In this document: in pieces, positions 53,473 through 64,000 of the stretch
Numbering within the stretch: position 1 is the first letter of the stretch
Layout: each line of letters starts with the position of its first letter
NCBI GenBank assembly: GCA_003194525.1
Contig: NBIV01000223.1
Location: forward strand, 1-64,000
Direction: 5' to 3'
Length of the DNA: 64,000 bases
Origin: Gracilariopsis chorda
Lineage: Eukaryota; Rhodophyta; Florideophyceae; Gracilariales; Gracilariaceae
Notes under the pieces: model-generated
Databases searched by the model: none
What the model saw: only the letters and a program-made list of their open reading frames with translations
What the model was told of the DNA's origin: nothing
Made by a program: the position numbers and the translations under genes

Positions 53473-56400
53473 ATGGGCAGTCGGGTGGGTGCGCTTAAAG
53501 GAGTTTCGGGCACTGTACATGGCCCGCCAGGCAGCGATGCATACAGTTGTGCCGCGGCCCGGCACTGGTGCGCTCATCATATTGACAACAGTTTCCAAGA
53601 TGTCAACCAAAACTGGCTGATCTTTGTGGTGGATGATATACCCGTCGTACGTGTACCAAAGTACCAGCTGCGAAAGCCGTTGCTTCACAGTGTGAAGTTC
53701 ACACCTGGACATGTGCCAGAGCTTTAGTCGTGCTGGTTACAACAGTTTTGAGCCGTCGTCCAGTGCTGGGCCCTTTGGAACGGGCTTGTCCCCTTGTTCG
53801 CTCCTCTGTTCGTTCTTCCTCTGAACGGCACTTGTACCGTCGTACTTTGTTCGGCGCGTCCTCTACTGTACTCAGCGCAACTTACCTTCAGTTTCTTTCA
53901 TTCAACGATGCACAGAGAAATGCAAAGCGGTTCAACGCCTCCAATATTTCTCCAATCCCGTGGAGTTGCGTTTCTAACGCTAGAAACGGGTACGTCGGCC
54001 CAACGTCCAGGACTCACAAGTCCAGTAGTAGGTTTGAGCATATCTTGGCTGGAGGTAGTTTCATTTCCTTTCATCATTTGCCAGAAACATCACAAACGTA
54101 TTCCCGGAATCGTTCCGCCACGGAAACTACGCGTTGGGACCCCTTGCGCTCACGTCGCTTGCTGTGTGGAGATAAGTTGAAACGAAATGGTCAGCTGCAC
54201 GCGCCAGTTTCGTGTTCGGAGCAGTGCAGCATACTTTCTCTCCGAAAACCCTTCTCATTAAGCTCGAACCAAAAGCTGTTTGGAGATCAACTACGTAGCT
54301 TACCACCACAGATCATGTGAAACTGCTACCACTACGAAACATATCGGTGTTGACGAAAGTTGGGTTTTCAGCGCCAAAAAGGGGCGCCTTTGACCTTACG
54401 AGAAGAAGATTCTTATCCAATTCGACTCAGCGTGGGAGTCTCGTACCCGTTTAGTCCGCTCCGTTCTTTCACTTTTTAGAATGCAGACCCAGAAATAAGC
54501 ACGCCCCATTCTAGTCTCTTTGGTAGAGCTGGAAAGAAACTGTGCTTCCTTCATTTGTGTGTGCATTGAGCTAGATTCGCTTTGGGGGATGAAGTTTTCT
54601 TTTCTGCTCTTCTTGGATTAACATTAACTAGCTACGAGCAAGCGATATCTCTATGGTTTCGAGTTGTTTGGTAGCGTTTGAGTACGAATAAAGAAGCATC
54701 AAAGAATTGTTTGATGGACGATGTGAGGCCAGCGGAAAAGGTAGGGCGAAACGTATATAGCTGCAGGGCTGTGGACTCTATCTGTTGTAGTGGAGAGTGA
54801 AATGCAACGTGAAGCTATGATGGAGAACCAAAGCGTGCTGAGCGCCACATTACTAATTGACTGAGACCAAACCTTCATGGAATCTCTCTTCTTCGTAGTG
54901 AGGAAGGAATGCTCATCAAACCTGTGCCTGTGACAAATCATTAGTGGTAAGGCTTGAGACGTTTGAGTGTGCATAGAAGATTAAAAACGGTGGAGAACAC
55001 ACAGCTGGGGCTCGGGGTGGACGCACACAAGCATCTTTCTATTTTTTGTGGTCTGTGGGCGGAGTAACATGTTAGAGGAATTGGAATGAAGCAGGCTCAG
55101 TTGAGAGAAGGCCTTTCAGCTGGCTGGTCTCACGTTGACGTGGAACTCGCGTCTCATGGCTCTCACGGAGGTGGTAGATACCCTTGGGTACCGCGACTAC
55201 AAAGGTGATGTCTAAAGTAAGAAAACTGGGCTGTTTCATGTTTGGACAAAGCCCTTTCCCGCTTACAGCGAGTGAAGGGGCTTTGACGGCGCCCAGCCAC
55301 GATGGAGCTCCCCGACAGGTTGATATAATGGCGCCAACCAGATTGCGGAAACAAATGTGTCTGTATGATAACCCTATCTGTCTGTTTGCGCCTCTCATGT
55401 GTTGGGGTTGGCCGTCAGCCTGCCAGGATGGCCGTTCGGTTGTTACCCCGCCGTTGCTTTGGAATGAAAGCGAGGATCAGTCTCGTGGATACGGTTGGAA
55501 GCAGGAATTTCAGCGTGTGAGTCGAGTGGACTGTACCGAGGGATATCAGGGTTACCAACGGTACCTGTTCGCAGAAGGGGGTCTGAAGGTGAGGGTGAGG
55601 TGAGAACGAACAGAAAGGCTGACGTGTGCAAGCAAAAAGTGCTTGGTATGCGCTGGGCAGCACTGTACAACTGTGCGCACACGGAACGAAGAGCTTTGTG
55701 GGTGAAACGAGGTGAAGCAAGACAAAAGCATTATTACAAGGGTAGTGTCTCTCAAAGAATAGCGATGCAGTCAAAAACTGCCGTCAACAAATTCACCAAG
55801 CGCTGTGCGCCGCAGTATACTCAGACTGCGCTTGCATTTTCATATGTGCACCAACGGTAAACGAAAGGCAGATCGATTAGATATGTTATGAAGATTTGGT
55901 GTTACACAGCACGCGTTGTAGCACCGAATGAGTGAAGATAGTTGAACGATCTTTGATCATATCACTCCATCGGTGTTGCTATCGATATGGGTCCTTTGAT
56001 GTCGATATCGTTTTTGTTGTTTATTTCTCAGGCATTCCTGCCTTGCGTTTGACTGGCTGCGAGGGGAGCACCAGTGCGATAAACACGTTATATAGAAGAA
56101 GCAGTGCAATTAACAGTCGCCCGAAGAGAAAATTGGTTCTTCGCCCGCGGCTCGGGACCAATTCCGCCCCTTCTCGTGCCCCTCAATGCGCTCTCGCTCG
56201 AAGATATAACTAGTACTTGGAAGTTGCTAGCTAAAACAAGGGGTTGTTGCGATAGATACGGGTCAGTGGCATGCAAAGTTTGCACCACAAACTTGCGGCT
56301 GGCTGATAGAACTGCACCGGTAGTGTTGATATACGAAAAGAACGGATTTTGTTGCGCGTGCCTCGGTACAGGGCGACGAGGGATAGTAGTGCTGGTTATG

Positions 56401-57990
56401 TGGCTGTGATCATCGCATGATGCTGTTTGGCAACAAGGGGCGAGCGTGGCTCACGTCGCGTGCTCTTGCACCAGTTGGTTGAAAGTGGTTTGTTTTGCGT
56501 CCACGAGATGTGCAAGCGCGGCGCTTGTGCTTCGTTGTGCTTCGAATAGTGGCATCAGCGCAAGCGTGACCACAACCTACGGCGTGGACAAGCATGTCTT
56601 TTTTCCTGTCGCTGTGAACCGTGACGGCTACAAGTAAGGTACCTCACTTGCAGGCGCTCGGGCTGTACATGACATTATGATGAAGGGAGGGCGGGGGCGT
56701 TTGGTGGCGGTCAATCTGCGTTCGTACAGGAAACGAATTTCAAAAGGAAAATGGTTGTTGTAGAGCTTTTCAGCTCGGTACAGTGATGTGGTATCGACAT
56801 GATGGTGGCAATGATGATGTTGCGTGAAATGCAGCATTTATTCAGCAAGTTGGGCACATGGAGAGCATGAGCGGGGACACATGTGGAAAAGAAATGCAAG
56901 GTTATGACAATAATAGCAGTTTGTCAGGGACATGGAACGCAGTTTGAAGAAACGAGAGTTGTTTTGACAATAAACAGGTGATTCTACAGGCGGAATTGAA
57001 CAAATGGTGAGCCGGTCCGTTGGGATGGTGCTTTGTGATGGGGTGGTGGGCATTTGGCGGTAGTATCGTGAGGTAGGAGGAGGGGCTGGGTGGATTGCTT
57101 TTGGATGGAACACAAACAGAAAAGTTTGTACTGACAAGAGGTCAAGCACTGAAGGCGAGCAAGAGGGCGCACGCAGTTTGCAGCAATTTTTGTGCGATTG
57201 TTTGTGGAATGTGCGGGTGATTAATTTTCAAAGCAGTTTAGAACGAAGACAGAGACGTGAGGGACGTGAGGGAGGCAGTTGGGCCAATTACAGCTGGGCG
57301 TGGGGGACTCCCAACTGGAATGAGCAAAGGGCCGTTGATGGTTTTGATTGGGGTTGCGCCCCAACGCGTGATCCTAGCAGTGAAGGGGAGGTGTAGCTAG
57401 GTGTTGAGCGTTTCTCCTTGCGAGCAACCTGTGAGGGGCAGTTGCGTGGCGCTTACAAAAACAAAATGGAGCACCATTTAGTTACTTTTTAGGTTGCGCA
57501 TTGCGCATGTGCAGGAAGACGGCGAATAGAAATTTGTTTAGAGATATTGATTGGGATGGTGGCGCTTCGAAGTTGGCCAAGTAGGCGAATTGTCGCGAGA
57601 GGGGAGGATTTGTTCAGCTGTGGGAAGATGATTTGGACTTGTGATGGTGGGGGTGGTGGTGGTGTTGATTAATGTGGAGGGCGTTTGTGCGAGCAAGAGC
57701 TTGCCAGCAGCAAGTGTTGCAAGCACGGCGGCGATAATGGTCGGAAGGATTCGTACAGTACGAGCGGCATTTTGTTGTTCGACTGGAGCGCAGTGGGACG
57801 GGCGCGGCAGCAGGTGCAAGTAGTATGTAGAGCGATGTAGACGATAGACGATGAGCGAATACTTGATACGCAATGACAAGAGGCGTGCGCGGACCACGGT
57901 TTGGAGAGCGCGCTTCCAAGGGGGCGATAAGGAGCATGTTCGCGATCGAAACGAAAAATCGATAGCGTTTCTCTAATTTTTCTTTTTTTT
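53473..57990. other. long region without a recognised gene
   Basis: Frames of up to 196 codons (53730-54320) and 139 codons (55184-55603) occur, but their products have no recognisable domain. They overlap equally long frames on the other strand in places. No tRNA, rRNA or strong repeat was seen. One or more lineage-specific genes could lie here, but I cannot support any. Confidence 0.35.
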
Positions 57991-57996
57991 TCAGGG

Positions 57997-58047
57997 GCAC
58001 ATTTGTTCATAGCGGCGCGATTAGCGCGCCGCTATGAACAAATGTGC
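57997..58047. repeat. perfect 23-bp inverted repeat with 5-nt loop
   Basis: Arms 57997-58019 and 58025-58047 are exact reverse complements around ATTAG. Each arm combines GCACATTTGTTCATAGC with a GGCGCG base, next to the loop. The stem is strongly GC at its closing end, and both strands would fold alike. It directly follows a CT-rich tract ending in CAG (57975-57994) resembling a polypyrimidine/3' splice site on the plus strand. Its function is unknown. Confidence 0.85.
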
Positions 58048-58781
58048 AAGTGTATGAGCCGACACGGGGGTGGGGACACATGAAGGGGGAGAGCGCGCTC
58101 CGTGCAATGAATTTGGGGCCGGTGGGTGTGGCTTCGAATGGGTGCGCACAAGAAGAAAGCCGTTTGGGTGGGTTTGGAAGCGCTGCTGCGGGCGGTAGCG
58201 GCAGGGGCGGCGCTGTGCGCGGCGCGGGCGTTTGTCGGTGGAGCAGCACAGATGGAATTTGTGAGCATAAGGTGTTGCGTGTGCGCAGAGGCTGTCGATA
58301 ACTGTACTTGCGCCGTTTTAGAGCGCCGTTTTAGATAGCGTCTTCCAGAACAGCCGCTGTCGCCTGCTCACGCGATATGGCTGAGAACAAAGTCCGTACG
58401 GCCTCATGGAAAACAATGAACCACACACGCCGTCAGCGCCCGCGCCGCGCAGCTGTAAGGCGGCTGCGCAAGTCGCGTGCCGCCGCTCGTGACTGCCTGC
58501 GCGGCAGCCGTGCATTTGTGGCGCGGTGGAATCTGCGGTGACGCGTGTGTTTAAGTCGTTTGTCCTAACAACGGTACCTTCAGTGGCGCCACCGCCACAC
58601 CAAAGGGCCGCGCGCCTCAACGGCCGCCTCCAGTGGCCCCGCTGCGCGCCGCACACGCGCCCCCATCCGCGTTGCGGATCGATGAATATAGCATCCGCCA
58701 GCGACGCCAGCGACACCAGCCCCACTTCCATCCCTCATTTGCAACACCCCATCTCGCCCAATCATACCAAGCGTACCCACT

Positions 58782-59201
58782 CCCCCCCCCCCCCCCCCCC
58801 CTGCGTTGTCAACATACAGTGCAAACGATAAACCCACAACGCACCACACAAGTGCCCACACGCAAACACCACCACCCCCCGCTTCTTAAAAGCACCCCCC
58901 ACCCCCCGCACGCAAATAACTCACAATCGCCCACCGGTGGAACACAACTCCACTACATACCTTACCCACCCCCTTCCCCCCCCCCCCCAATCCCCGAAAC
59001 CTTCCTCTAAAACAATAAATGCAAAAACCACCGCTCCCTGTACATCCTCTCTTCAAACGCAACCCCCCCCCCCCCCCCCAACCCCCCCCACTTCTACAAC
59101 GAACACTATCATTCCGCTCACCACTGTTCTCACTCATAATATATATCTCCTCCCCCACCCTAGCCCCCATACTTTTTCTCCCTCCCTCCCTCCCTCCCCC
59201 C

Positions 59202-59245
<44 letters not shown>
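58782..59245 (+). repeat. poly-C tracts, including a 43-nt C run
   Basis: C homopolymers occur at 58782-58801 (20 nt), near 58978-58988, near 59061-59079 and, the longest, at 59203-59245 (43 nt). The intervening DNA is also C-rich and G-poor. The complementary G runs could form G-quadruplexes, and the C strand i-motifs. Exact lengths may be affected by sequencing of homopolymers. Confidence 0.85.
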
Positions 59246-59327
59246 TTCCCTTCCCTATTCCCCACTTACCCCTCCCCCCATCCCCCCCTCCTCCATCAGC
59301 GTCTCCGTCCCATAATACTCATCGAAC

Positions 59328-62300
59328 ATGTTCCACTACGTTCAAGTCGCCGCAGACCCCCCAGAGCCCGTCTCCGAGCCCCTCCCCTTCGACCACCCCG
59401 TCCGCCCTCTCCCCGCTCTCCAGCATCATCCCAACCCCCTTCCTCCCACCTCCCTCCACCCATACCACCCTCTCCCCACCCCTCAGCCCCTCTTCATCCC
59501 GCCCCTCCCCAAGTCCCACCCGTCTATCCAGACGCCATCCGATACGAACAGAACCCTCTACGCCCCCACAACCCCTCCGTTTCCGTCCCCTTCGCCAGTA
59601 TCATCCCCCCACCCGCCAGATCCAATCGCTACCGCAAACGTCAGAAGCGCTCCATCGTCTGGAATTTCTTCAAGGAGAGTGAGGTCGACCCCAACGTCGC
59701 CTTCTGTCAAATCTGCAAAGCCAAAATCCCTCGCGGTCGAAACCTCGCCCGAAACACAACCAACCTTCGCAAGCATCTCGAGCATCGCCATCCCGAATAC
59801 GCCTCCCACCTCGGCCCCCGCAAGCGGCCCCTGCCTCCGCCGACCACAACTTCGCTTGCGCCGCCGCACAAACGCCCTGCCTTACCACCCCCGGCAGCCG
59901 CTTCTGCTCACTTGGACCATTCTGCCTCCCCTCCAGCTTCCACCTCTCCGCTGCGTCTGCATCCGCCCCCGCCTCCGCTCCCCACTCCAAGTCCACCGCC
60001 TCATCATCAGCCCTCCCTTCCCCTTCCCCATCCCAACAATATCGTCTACCCTCCTTTGCCCCCTCAGCCCCCCCCGACCCAATCGTTGCAACATCTGCCT
60101 CATTCTCAGCAACCGCTGCATTCGGACCCTCTTGCACACCATAACTCTCAGTTTCACCATCTGCCGAGCCCTGCACACCAACGACATCAGCAGCAGCCGC
60201 AGCTTCAGCAGCAACAGAATCAGCACACTCACCACCCAAATCCACATCACATACCACCCCTCCCTCAACCAAACCATCACCAACCGCCTCACACAAATGA
60301 CTTCCATCCCATCGATCCAACACCAAATACGCTTCCAAATCACTCACTATCTCAAACACATCATCATCATCATCATCATCATCAACGACCACAATCGGCT
60401 CCCAACCCTTTGTCATCTCAACCGCTCTTGTTGCCGCACAGCTCTTGGAATCAACCTACCAAGTCGTCTGCTCCGCTCTTGCCCCGCCCCCAACTTCAGA
60501 CTCACAGCCCAGCCTTCTCGACTCCTCTGCTTTGCCTAGTGCAAACAATCACTCCAACAATAACATCAACGTGAACACCACCTCGCGGGATGCCAACTTT
60601 GCACTGGTCCGATTTCTGGCCATCAACAAGCTTCCCTTGTCTATTTCGTCTTCTAGCGATTTCCGACAGCTCTTTCACCTCGTTCAGGATCAACACAACT
60701 TTCCTGACGTTGATACCTTGCGCAACTCGATTCTTCACACCGAGGTGCAGAATCTTCGGGCAAACATTTGGTCAGCCATGGAACATGCAGATGCCATCGT
60801 CATCAAGATTGAGAACGTTCATCCCTCTCATCGCTTCATAGTCGGTGAGTACTTTCATCCGCCGCTGGAACGCCGTACCGTTTTGCTTGATATTTTAACG
60901 GATGACGAACACTTAAATGATCACTCGTCACAACTGCCCGGTTCCATGCATGCTACTTCGTCTGAGCATGACGCTGAAACGGGGATTGCGGCGGAGGCGG
61001 CGGCGGCCGCTGCGGCCGCAGCCGCTGCTGGCGTGGTTGTCGGCGGAGCTCATGCTTCCCACCCGTCTGGGTATGGAACCGCTTCGGGTCTGGCCACATC
61101 GTTGCCGAGGAACCACTCGCTATCGACGGCCCGGCAAAGCATCCGTCTGAACCGCCTGCTTGCTCGCATCGCTACCAGGATCGGCTCGTGGAAGTTTTGC
61201 AACAAGATCTGTGCCGTTGTGTTGACGGACCCTGACTTTTCAGACACTTGTGTGAGGCACATTGCTACGAGATCCCCTTGTACGTCGTCGCATGGCTTGC
61301 CTCCTGCTGCTGGAAACACTTTGGAGCACTCCCCTGCATTCAAGATCACCAGTGCGGCAGCTGCGGCCGCCGCTGCGGCTGCAGCCGCTGCTGCTGCCAG
61401 TGTTAGTCACCATCACTCAGCTCATCGTCATCGTGCTCATCAAGCTAACGGCATTGCGGTTGACGCTAGTGTTGCTCGTGGAGTGGCAGTTAATGGCGGT
61501 GGAAGTGGTGTCGGTGTCAGCGTCGGTGAAAATGGTGGAGTTGGAACTGGTAGTACTAGCGGCGGTGGCGGCGCTGGTGCTGGCGGAATGTCAGAATTGG
61601 TGTACGATGACACGCACTCTACAGAGAGGGGTATTGGTTCCGGTCAGGCGCCTGTCGTGAAGTGTATAGTGAGAACGCTGGAATGCATCTTCGAGGAAAT
61701 GATGTTCGAGAGCGATCTGCTGGAACGTCGATTCATAGGACCGATGAGTCGCGCCATGTACAAGGCTCTGACGGATCGGGGGTTTTGTCATTCAGAGGCG
61801 GCACGTGCTTGGCCTGTTCACTTGCGACTGCCCATGCACAAGCCATCTATGTGGGAGTTGTTTTCCATTTTGGACTACTTCTGTGAGCACATGGAGGCGG
61901 TGCAGAACGTGATGAGACGAGCTTGCGAGAGTCAGCCGTACGAATTTTTGTTCTTGCTCAAGGAGGAAGTGACATACCTGCACCGCATGGCTGATGTGCT
62001 GGTGACAGCGGTGAAAAAATTGTGTTGTGGTAGCAAGGGCAACAGGCAGGAAGTTTTGTTTTCGGAGCGACTGTCTGCTGGGATTCCTACGCTGTATGAG
62101 GTGCTGAAGGGATTTGTTGAACTACCGGAAGGGGTGAGCGAAGACGTTCGGACGCTGAGAAACAAGGGGATGGAGTGCACAAAGCGGCACTTGAGGAACA
62201 TGGAGGGGCAGGAAGTGTTTTCGTGTGCGACGTTGCTGGATCCGCGATACAAGGGGCGGTATTTTTCGTGCAAGGAGGTGCTGGAACAGGCGGAAAGGAC

Positions 62301-62733
62301 GATTATAGAGGCGTGCGAAGAGGAGCGGCGCAAGGGTGAGGCTCAGAAGAACAGCAAGGCGCATATGGATGGTGTGGTGGTGAACGGGTGTGTGGGTCAG
62401 TCTAACAGTCTGGAACAGTACATGAGTTCGATTCTTCCGGAGCAACAGCAGCATGAGATGTCGGGAGCGGCTTCGTTGGCGCAGTACGTTGAAGAGGGGA
62501 TGGAAATGAACTGGCAGCGTAGTGAGGAGTATTGGGCTCGAAACCAAAGCCGATGGCCGATGTTGGCTCGGGTAGCCGGGCGGTATTGCCTCGGTGGAGG
62601 AGTTTGTGCGTCGGAGGAGGTGCGGAGGGAGGTTGAGAGGGAGAGAAATGTGAAGCTGGACGGAGACACGAAAAAGGCGGACTGGTCTGAGAAGTTGGGA
62701 ATGGAGTTCCTTCGGAAGAACTACCTGCCGTGA
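59328..62733 (+). CDS. BED zinc finger / hAT-derived protein, probably domesticated transposase
   Basis: A BED finger lies at about 59655-59800 (IVWNFFKESEV, CQICKAKIP, NLRKHLEHRHPEY). A Pro/His/Gln-rich linker with a poly-His run follows (about 60350-60390). From 60541 on, a hAT-like body reads ANFALVRFLAINKLPLSISS, SWKFCNKICAVVLTDPDF, MWELFSILDYFCEHMEAVQN, SCATLLDPRYKGRYFS and, at the C-terminus, SRWPMLARVAGRYC. Two polyalanine tracts occur (near 60990-61030 and 61350-61395), plus a Gly-rich run. The usual hAT catalytic and C-terminal SA.SER.FS motifs are absent or altered, while the frame of the body is open for over 2 kb, which fits a host gene derived from a transposase. BED and body are in different frames. 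A 77-nt intron 60463-60539 (GT...TTTGCCTAG) would join them; an upstream junction near 59.5 kb is also needed if the ATG at 59328 is used. The start is uncertain, and 58937 is another ATG. Confidence 0.7.
60463..60539 (+). other. candidate 77-nt intron in the hAT-derived gene
   Basis: Removing 60463-60539 joins the BED-finger frame (second frame) to the hAT-body frame (first frame). The donor is GTCGTC, which is weak. The acceptor TTTGCCTAG is preceded by a pyrimidine-rich stretch. A sequencing indel in a low-complexity region is the alternative explanation for the frame change. Confidence 0.4.
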
Positions 62734-64000
62734 GCAAAAGAGGTTATGAAAGTGGCGGCGGGAGGGGAGAGGTGGGATGTGTATATAATGTTTGTTTTTT
62801 TATTGATTATACGGTAGTGGTATCACAAATGTACATGATTATTGTTGTTGATAAGTTTTGTACGAGGCGCTTTTGTGAGGATAAGCTAATATCGTTATGG
62901 AAAGAGATCCACGGCAAGAGGTTAAAATTGTTGACGCTGGTATTGTTTGATATATAGATATGGTGTGGTAACGCGGCTGTTGCGGTGAAGGTGCGAAGAG
63001 ACGGGCGCAATAACGTAAAGCGATTACGGTATTATTTTGATTTTTTCTTTGTTGATGTATTATTTTGTGTTTGGGGGGGGGGGGGGGGTGTACCGCGTTG
63101 GTGGGTGATGTATATATCCGTGCGGCCGTACGGAGTGGTGGAGAGCTATTATCGCGAGGTGATGTGTCGTACGATATGACATTGTAGGTGTGAACTAGGT
63201 AATGGTTGGGGGGTAAGCGTCGGTTTGGCGCTTTGGGGGAAGGGAAGGGGAACGAGTGGTTTAGATTATAATTATTGTGTTTTCGCCTTTTTGGGGGCTG
63301 TGTGGTGGGGGGGGGGGTGTGAATGTGTATGTTTGTTGTTTGCTTTTTGTGCGGTACTGCGGTGTAAGCTGGGGGTATTTGGTGGAGTGCGGCGGCGCAA
63401 TGGATGGCTGCGAGCATGTTTGTGCACTTGGAGCGGCTGCGTTCGGCGCGTTGCTTGGGTGGCTGCTGGCAGCGCGCTGCGGAGGAGGAGGAGGAGGTAC
63501 GAACTGGCTGGCTGCTTCATTCATTCGTTTGGCAGAATGCGCGCCGCGTTGCATTTGCGCGCCGCCGCCGCCGCCGCACTGGTGCCGCGCGGCGCGCGTT
63601 GGGGGCGGAAGGGCGTTGCGTTTTGATTGGCGCGTGGCGCGGCGGCGGCGGGCGCGCGAGTGGAAGGGGCGCTGCCGCGCGCGGAAGTGTGAACACGCCA
63701 TATCGACAAGTGTCGCCCGCGCGCTTCCGCGTGAGAAGGGGGGGGTATCGATCATGCGCGCGCCGCGCGATCACAATGACGCGTCGCCACTGGTGCCGTG
63801 CGCCTGGAAGCCGCAGGCGCTCAACTGCGGCCACGACCACGCGCGCGCATGCGCCGCCTCCATGCGCCGCATGCTTTCTAGATCCTAGATCCGATTTCGC
63901 TCGCGTTGACTCTGCTTCCCAGCGCAACCGCCCGTGCGCGTCCATGCTTGAGCGCGGCGCGAAAAAGGCGCGCGCGCGTTTATGTGTAGCGCTCACACGT
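62734..64000. other. GC-rich region downstream of the hAT-derived gene
   Basis: AT-rich 3' flank up to about 63060 is followed by a G run (63074-63088), a second G run near 63308, and from 63.4 kb by CpG- and GCGC-rich DNA with trinucleotide-like GCC/GGA blocks. Long frames exist on both strands because stops are rare in such DNA, and their products are Arg/Ala/Pro-rich without motifs. It could be the promoter or first exon of a gene to the right. Confidence 0.35.

Noticed and set aside
55184-55860. Overlapping plus- and minus-strand ORFs of 119-139 aa
   Set aside because: Equal-length frames on both strands, with no domain or codon pattern, favour chance.
58937-59327. Long Pro-rich N-terminal extension of the BED-finger frame
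   Set aside because: The extension translates poly-C tracts and has no conserved feature, so I did not use 58937 as the start, though it cannot be excluded.
59670-60416. Minus-strand ORF of 248 aa with a poly-Asp run opposite the hAT-derived gene
   Set aside because: It mirrors the poly-His/Pro-rich coding sequence of the plus strand, where stops are rare on both strands; the BED finger on the plus strand is the better evidence.
63261-63996. Overlapping Arg/Ala/Pro-rich ORFs on both strands at the right end
   Set aside because: GC-rich DNA with few stops yields such frames; no motif supports a product.
1-64000. tRNA, rRNA or snRNA genes
   Set aside because: No convincing B-box plus cloverleaf, rRNA core or snRNA motif was seen by eye; a covariance-model search would settle this.

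Overview
This is a eukaryotic nuclear window of 64 kb. Two conserved housekeeping genes, WDR82/Swd2 and RRP5/PDCD11, have long intron-free reading frames and sit among degraded LTR elements, DNA transposons and broken host genes. Small islands of intron-poor genes in a repeat-rich background fit a red alga, perhaps a florideophyte like Chondrus. That is inference from gene structure and repeat style; no marker gene here proves it.

Layout. 1-5876: the 5' part of a Ty3/gypsy chromovirus on the minus strand (copy A), cut by the window edge. 5899-6831: a tandem-repeat protein gene, apparently broken. 7.0-7.8 kb: an unknown ORF and a CAG/CTG-rich interspersed repeat. 8.9-17.0 kb: the host island, with a CCAAT-box cluster, WDR82 (+) and RRP5 (-) converging on each other. 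17.0-29.4 kb: debris, including a PIF/Harbinger transposase, a SANT-domain gene relic, an SNF2 'DEGH' relic, Myb/SANT-like genes, two more copies of the CAG-rich repeat, a pogo-like relic and a possible LTR-element tail. 29.7-32.08 kb: a clear MOT1/BTAF1 pseudogene cut off exactly at an LTR. 32085-43320: chromovirus copy B (+), with LTRs, gag, pol, integrase and chromodomain, plus long antisense open frames before the 3' LTR. 43.3-48.2 kb: a MULE-type DNA transposon relic (-) with FAR1-like fingers, a transposase core, a SWIM motif and a Ulp1-like cysteine protease gene. 50.2-53.3 kb: two Tc1-like copies in opposite orientations. 53.5-58.6 kb: no recognised gene, but one perfect 23-bp hairpin. 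58.7-62.7 kb: a BED-finger/hAT-derived host gene (+) with proline, histidine, glutamine and alanine tracts and extreme strand asymmetry, including a 43-nt poly-C run. 62.7-64.0 kb: GC-rich sequence without a supported gene.

How the parts relate. WDR82 (COMPASS and PNUTS-PP1 complexes) and RRP5 (pre-rRNA processing) look functional and are the only securely intact host genes. The hAT-derived gene is probably functional too, but its 5' exon structure is unresolved. Three broken fragments (SANT, SNF2 DEGH, MOT1) all belong to chromatin or transcription regulators and lie on one strand.

The points most worth checking are: the mosaic structure of chromovirus copy B, which joins unrelated flanks and has a 5' LTR closer to another copy than to its own 3' LTR; the antisense frames of that family; the MULE with a Ulp1-like protease; the domesticated hAT gene; and the 57997-58047 hairpin.
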